In this document: one piece after another, positions 58,116 to 64,000 of the stretch
How positions within the stretch are numbered: position 1 is the stretch's first letter
Layout of the letters: each line of letters starts with the position of its first letter
Origin: Drosophila persimilis
Lineage: Eukaryota; Arthropoda; Insecta; Diptera; Drosophilidae
Direction: 5' to 3'
Length of the DNA stretch: 64,000 bases
Assembly: GCF_003286085.1 (NCBI RefSeq)
Contig: NW_020825340.1
Span: 372,001 to 436,000 of the forward strand
Program-made: the position numbers and the translations under genes
The notes under the pieces: generated by a model
Database searches by the model: none
Told to the model about the DNA's origin: nothing
What the model saw: the letters and a program-made list of their open reading frames with translations, nothing else

Positions 58116-59667
58116 GCCGGAAGGTTTTTTTCCACTCGCCGTGTGTCTGTGAAAAAGCGCTTCAATTGCAGTTTCAGTTTTCCACTTGCCTTTTGCTACT
58201 GCCCTGAAGTGTTGATGAAAGCACCGCCTGGCTGTGCCCCTGTCCCTGTTCCTGCCCACGCAGTCCTCCATCCAACGAGAGGCAGCTTTATTTGCGCTGT
58301 CGCTCCCCCCGTAGACCTCACCGATCCTTTTGGCAGACATTTTCATGTAGCAATTTGTAAGCACTTTTAAGCCGGGGCACAAGAGCTCGTTATGCCACTT
58401 TTCAATGAGGCAGCGACTCAGGGGCGGGGGTGGGAATGGGAATGGGGATGGGATTGGATGGAAGGTGAGGAGTACTACTTGTATGGCTCAACAGGTGGTG
58501 CATGTCGGACAAAATTAATTATGCATTATGTACACACCGAGTACCATGCGAGAGTACGAGCGCATTAAGTTGCATAATTCGCCAGACAAACGCACCCCTC
58601 CTCCGGCGGCTACTTACCACTGTCCTTGTGTCCTTGTGGCTAATCCGCGATTGCTGCCAGTGCCAGGTGCTGGAAAAAAAAACAGGGAAAGGAAAGGGGA
58701 GAGGAGAGGAACGGAAAGGAATGGAAAGGAGAAAGCAGCTGAATGAATAGAGGAAGTCATAGGAAAAGCGGAAAAGCAAGTTAAGTAACTCGAATGGAAA
58801 TGTTCCATTCACAAATGTGACTCGACTTCCGCTCCACTCGCACTAACCTCTTTCTTCTTTCTTGTCTCTTTCCTGCGCACTAATGTGTATGTGTATCCTT
58901 TGTAATTAATAAAAGTTTCAGCAGAAGAAACACACTCTCGCATAGATAAGCAAGTTTGTTCGGGGAAAACTTTGCTTCTTTCTTTTCTCTCCTATCTCCC
59001 TCTCTACGAGTACGTATATATGTGGGATTTCCGTCCCTGAGGCCCGAGCTCTGGTTCCCCTTGGCACTCCATAAATTGCGTCAAATTAGACAGAAATATT
59101 TAATTAATCTCACTGAAAGTTGGTTTATTGAATTATTTGCACAGCCTGGCCTGGCCTGGCATGTCCTGGACGGGCCGAGGCTTTGTGCCTCGCTAATGTG
59201 GCAGCGAAAGTGGCACAAAGTGTTTTCAAACTATTCTAGCCAAAGACTCATTAAAAGTGGCGCACGCGGCGTATGAGCAGTGCAGCAGAGAATAATGAAA
59301 GCCGTGAAGATTCATTTGGTTACCGGAACTCATCAAATTTGACTCTCAGACCAGTTCTGAGACCATCCTCTGGCTCCCCGCAATCGTGTTATTTTCGGCA
59401 TGCCAATTGTCATTAGGAAGCTTCGACCGGGCCCCCTGCTGACTGTTGCCAGCGGACAGCCGACAGGCAGGCGGGAACATCTGCCATTGACAAATGACAC
59501 GATTTACATTATACTTGATGCAATTTTTCAACATGGCAGCCACGCAGCCGACATGTCAAAAGTGGACACAGCAGGCGGACACAGCGGCGGACAGCAGGAC
59601 AGCAGGAGCGGCAAACAAATGACGCGCCTGCATGTTGATGATGATGAGGCGGATATCTCCGACTCTT

Positions 59668-59728
59668 CCTCTCGCTCTCTTTCAATCTCTCTCTCTCTCT
59701 CTCTCTCACTCTCTCTCCCTCTGTCTGT
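59668..59728. repeat. CT/GA tract
   Basis: Includes 22 bp of perfect TC repeat (59686-59707) flanked by interrupted CT repeats. Confidence 0.9.
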
Positions 59729-62390
59729 TTTCGTGTGTATGTTTGTATGTGTGTGCGAATGCATCTTAAGCGGCGGAAACGGAAGTCATTTGGCCAACGT
59801 TCATGATGCTGCGAGAGGAGACCGTGCGATATGTTCCTGTCGCTCCGTTTGCCGCTTGATGACGCAGCGTCTAGTTTTATGGCGAATGCAAATACTCATG
59901 GATATAGCTCTATCATAAAAATAAAAAGTAATTCTCTATTTATGGCAGTCTCTTCTCTAGCTACCTTTCCTTTACTCTACTATTTCTTTAATTCGCTATA
60001 AGCTTTGAAGAAGTTGAAACTTTTCACAGATCTTTCTTTATACTCTAATGCCCTTACCCATATATATATAATATAAACTATCCATGGAAAGGACTGATCG
60101 GCAAGGGCATCCACAACTTCAGCTCTGATATTAATACTTTTTTCTGCTTTTAAGTTACACCACTTCCGAAAAGAGTTGCATTTCCCGGAGAAAAGAGAGA
60201 ATCAGAGAAAAAGAAAAAACGAGCGTACCGGAAGTGTAGAATATCTTATAAAAATTGCAAACGGGTAAGCCAGGGAGTTGTGTCCTTCGTCCGTGTCGAG
60301 GCCATTTGTTATTCTATAATTTTTCGTTCTGTTGCGCTGCACTTTTCGCATCATTTTCGCGTCGCATTTGCCGTAAACTTTCAGCAAATGTTGTCCCCAG
60401 CATAATTGACATAATTTGTGTGGAGCAGAGCAGGAGCAAGGACATGGCACTCTCATAACCTATTCATACACTAAGCGAAATGGGGTGCAGCTACCCTCCA
60501 GGATAGACTCTGAATAAGGAGAACCAATTTCCATTTAAGCCACGTTTTGGTAAATCTCCATTCAGGAGAGGACCCTGTAAAAAAATCTCCATTTTAGAGC
60601 ACTCTGGGAAAAATCTCTATTTAAGGGAACGAGCTCTGAGAAAATGAAACTTTTTGTCTGCATTCACAGACATTTCCCATTAACTAAATTTCCCATGTAC
60701 AAAGGAGGCTGTCCCAGACATGACTTATATGTTTTGCATGGAAATTGTGTGACAACGGGGCCCTTTGACCGTCTCTCCGTTTGGGCCTGCTAGTGGTAGG
60801 AGCCACTGGTTTGGGCAGGGCCGGAAAGTCGATAAAGACGTCGGAAATGTCAACATGATGACAACAAATTTGTAAAAAATTCTTGATTTATTTGGCCCGA
60901 AACCACAGCAGCACCAGCCCCAGGAGCGGAGCGCAAAAAAGAAACAAGAAAAGCTAAATGAAATGCTTCAGAGCTGGGGAACGCATGCTGGGCTAATGGC
61001 AAACTGGATGGTGGACACACACTCCTCATCCTCTTGCTGCTCCTCCCCTGGCCGTTCAATCTGCCATCAGCCACACAGCTCACGTAATGAATGCGAGAAA
61101 AGGAAAAGCGTAAAAAAACTGCAGGAGGAAATTCAGATTGGAGTGGAGTGGGGGAAAGGACTACCCTCTGCTGATGGAGGGGTGATTGCTGGGGGCGTGT
61201 GTGGTTGGTTGGCTGGCATATAATTTTCAATGTTGACAGGCAGCAAAAGTTAATAACGCTCCCATAGACGATAATGGCTGGACCCCAGCCATATACAAAT
61301 AGTCAAGAGCCCAGGCCCTGAGAGTAGGAGTGGGAGAGAAAGACCAGAACTCTGGGAAGAGCAACCAACCTCGTACTAGCCCCGTAATAGCGTCACAAAT
61401 GACCGAGATTTAGCAACAGCGAACGAGGGTCAACGGCTGTCCTGCCCAGAACCAAAGTCACCTACATCAATGCGGCCAGGAAAGGAACGTGGAAGGCGAG
61501 ACGAAGGTGGGGGGGCATAGGTTGGACTGGAGGATGACGTAGGTGGACTTAAATTCGATTGATGGGTTCTATTTACGGCTAAGTGCAGGACGAGGCAGAG
61601 CAGTAGAAGCGTAGAGATGACCAAATGTGCAGAAAAACCTAAAAATAGAAACAAACTTAAAGAATTGAATGGAAAACTATATCAATGAGAGGTGTTAATA
61701 GAAAAAAGACTGCCATCAGATATATTTTCTATCCTCTTAGCCAAATTTTTGAAGGGGTAGGCGAGGAATTCCTTGGACCCCTATTAATTTTCTGTCACAA
61801 ACACCGCGTGTCGCGACCCCTACTCACGCCACTCTGTGGCCGTTACCTTGACTACCATTTTACGGGCTGCCTTGGCTCCCTGCCTTGGCTCCCAGCCTTG
61901 GCTACCCGATACCGCTACCCGCTACCCGCCACCCGCTCCACTAAATTGCGGGCAATTAACTTGCTTGATGACTGGTGCCAATCACAGGGAACTGGTCGTC
62001 GTCCTTTCGGAACAGCTCTGACCCTGCTTTGCTCCCTTGGAGATTTTTAAACTGTCGCTGCGTTCTGGCTCTCCATTTTCCGGGCCTTTATTTTTCGTGC
62101 GATGCGGTTTCGCCTGGCCAGGGATTTTCATTTTAATTTGCTAAATACATTGGACCCTTATAGCTGCATGTCCCCCTAGATGGATGGTGGTTCAACCTGG
62201 AGTGGAGACGACTGGAGTGGAGTGGAATGCTTCCTCTTCTGGCTCGTACATTAAGGGGATTAGCGACGTTAAATGCTTTGATTTAGGATACGTGCGCCAG
62301 CAGCGATATGCGATAATTAATTCCCAGGTCACCGTGCAGGATTGCATTCAGCGAAATGGTGCCGGGGAGTGGTGCAGATTGATGCATATA

Positions 62391-62422
62391 CATACATACA
62401 TACATACATACATACATACATA
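62391..62422. repeat. (CATA)8 microsatellite
   Basis: Eight perfect tetramers. Confidence 0.95.
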
Positions 62423-64000
62423 AGCATGCCACCATACAAAAAGTAATAAGCTGAAAGCTTCCCCAGGATGACGATGACGTCGCTGATGATGCTATGAAGC
62501 CGGAGTCATTTACAATGTGCTGCAAAAGAACCAGATGCAGATGTAGATGGTGATGGTGATGGAGATGAATACCGAGAAATGTGCAGCATTTCGGCCGAAA
62601 TAAGTCAACCATTTCCCCCTAAGTCCACCTTGTGCCATTCTTGCACCAGTCTTTGCTCCACTCCCAGTCCCATTTTCGCATTCATTCGGCGTCATGTGCA
62701 TTCTCGCATAGGCAAGAACATAAAACACAATGGCAATGCAGAAGGAGCCTCGGCAAATGAACATAAAATGCCACTTACTTGTCCAACAACCACGCCCCAG
62801 AATAGTGGCTCCGTTGGTGGCTCTGGGGTGCTCCTGTCCCGGGAGAGGAGGGTGGCCTGAGTGGTGCATAACTTTTGCATTCTTTATGAGAGGAGAGGAG
62901 AGGCCTGCTCTTCCCCTCGCTTCATTTGTGTCTGCTGCGAGTGTAAATTTGGGATTGGTATTCCGCGTATTTCTGGGCCTGGGCTTGGTGCTGGTCTTGG
63001 TCGTGGTCCTGGTCCTATGTACAGACAACGAGACAGCGGAAATTTAATGCCTGCAGCAACTTCATTTAACTTTTTAACCCGACTCAATTGTATCTGGTAG
63101 CCAAATCCCTCTTTTTCCAACAGGCCCACCCCCAAGCACCACATCGAAAACAAAATGGGTTAGGTGACAAAAAAAGGGGAAACTAGAAAAGAAAAGAAGG
63201 AAAAGGTTAACCAGAGGTGGAGAGCAACGCTTTGGGCAGGAAAAGAGAATATAAGCTTGGGGCACGTAAAAGATACAGAGAAACGAAGCTTTTGCGGCAG
63301 GGAAAAAGAAACGGAGTGAGGCCTGTGGCTGCTGCCACACAATCTGCCATATCACTGACAGTTTTATCGACTTAACAAAACTAACTGCCATTAGTTTCAC
63401 TTTGCTGCGAATGTTGCTGAAAAGCCACGACAGTTGCGCCCCCACTCCAGCTCCACGAGGAAAGCTCCGAGTCCGGGACTGAGCACGGGGGTCGGGCACT
63501 TGGGGATAGCAAGACAAAGGAAAAGTAAACACGGAAAAAATGGAACAGCAACAGCAGAATGGAGATAAGCAGAATGGAACACGGTACAGGGGACAAGGGA
63601 CAGGGGACATGGGGACATGGGGACCCGAAGAGGATGTGTACAGCCCGCCTGCTCATGGCAGACGTTGAAAAATCACTTTAGCATGACCCCGAAATGTCTA
63701 TTTCATTAATACAAATAAACCCGGAGAGGCAGGACGAAACCAAAGGCAAGAGGGCGGCAAGTCGTGGCGGGGAAATCGGTATCGAAGGAAATGGAAAATG
63801 CCCAATAGAGGCTACGACCAAAACAAATCGTTTGTGCCGGCTGCAGAGACATTTGGACAAATTAAAATGAACATGAAAAGCGGTGGCAGATAAAGAGCAA
63901 ATGGCCGGGGTCTTCTCTCTGGGCTACTCCCTTTACTATATACCACAGACCAGACCCGTCTGTCCGCTTTTTTTGTGGCACGTCTTTGCCTATTGGCACT

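Larger units (their letters stand above)
58116..64000. other. non-coding interval to window end
   Basis: No gene supported; the longest frames (172 and 178 codons, minus strand, 62.5-63.6 kb) are compositionally random. It holds a GGA-rich block (58675-58735), a CT tract (59668-59728) and (CATA)8 (62391-62422). Confidence 0.4.

Noticed and set aside
62510..63610. Two minus-strand frames of 172 and 178 codons
   Set aside because: Low-complexity and Cys/Pro/Ser-rich, with overlapping frames of similar length on the other strand and no promoter.

Overview
The window is nuclear DNA of a fruit fly (genus Drosophila). It holds short GT-AG introns of 52-68 nt, housekeeping promoters with insect core motifs, and several unmistakable fly genes. 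The genes are Mip, which encodes five MIP/allatostatin-B peptides, the odorant receptor Or74a, the complex I paralogue ND-24L, a TMEM209 orthologue and a brivido/polycystin-type channel. Gene content matches the 74A-B neighbourhood of D. melanogaster 3L (Muller element D). The dispersed repeats, with 'tatacccgatact' termini and 'agagactataagagctagagcaa' cores, look like those I associate with the obscura group, where Muller D is the X-linked arm XR in D. pseudoobscura. The species and arm assignments are inference; the gene calls are read from the sequence.

Layout. 1-3476: repeat-rich DNA with a decayed Helitron Rep fragment, flanked by two copies (about 425 bp) of the 3' flank of the neighbouring gene. 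3769-7745 (-): a six-exon gene for a 1231-aa nuclear-looking protein that I do not recognise. 7820-8655: its Motif 1/DRE/Motif 6 promoter and a repeat shared with a second promoter. 8797-11636: about 73 copies of a 39-bp AT-rich satellite, abutting a dead Tc1-like transposase. 14548-18557 (+): Mip, with a probable remote 5' UTR exon. 19327-21528 (+): polycystin-like channel. 22174-23118 (+): a secreted or membrane protein whose frame is split by one in-frame stop lying in a probable 60-nt intron. 25239-27077 (+): TMEM209. 27.1-35.7 kb: non-coding. 35796-37198 (+): Or74a. 38.7-39.2 kb: dispersed repeat. 39231-39864 (-): a small two-exon gene with an apparent frameshift. 40140-41954 (-): an intronless protein with five 23-aa KPFHVL repeats and a 66-residue Lys/Arg block. 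43884-44621 (+): ND-24L. 44.7-64 kb: no gene that I can support; microsatellites, CT/GA tracts, a complete 432-bp TIR-bounded element and low-complexity DNA.

The genes do not form a pathway. They are independent units: neuropeptide, channel, nuclear envelope, olfaction and mitochondrial complex I. The less expected structure lies in the repeats: a satellite with a higher-order period, and one repeat family sitting directly upstream of two unrelated housekeeping promoters about 17 kb apart.
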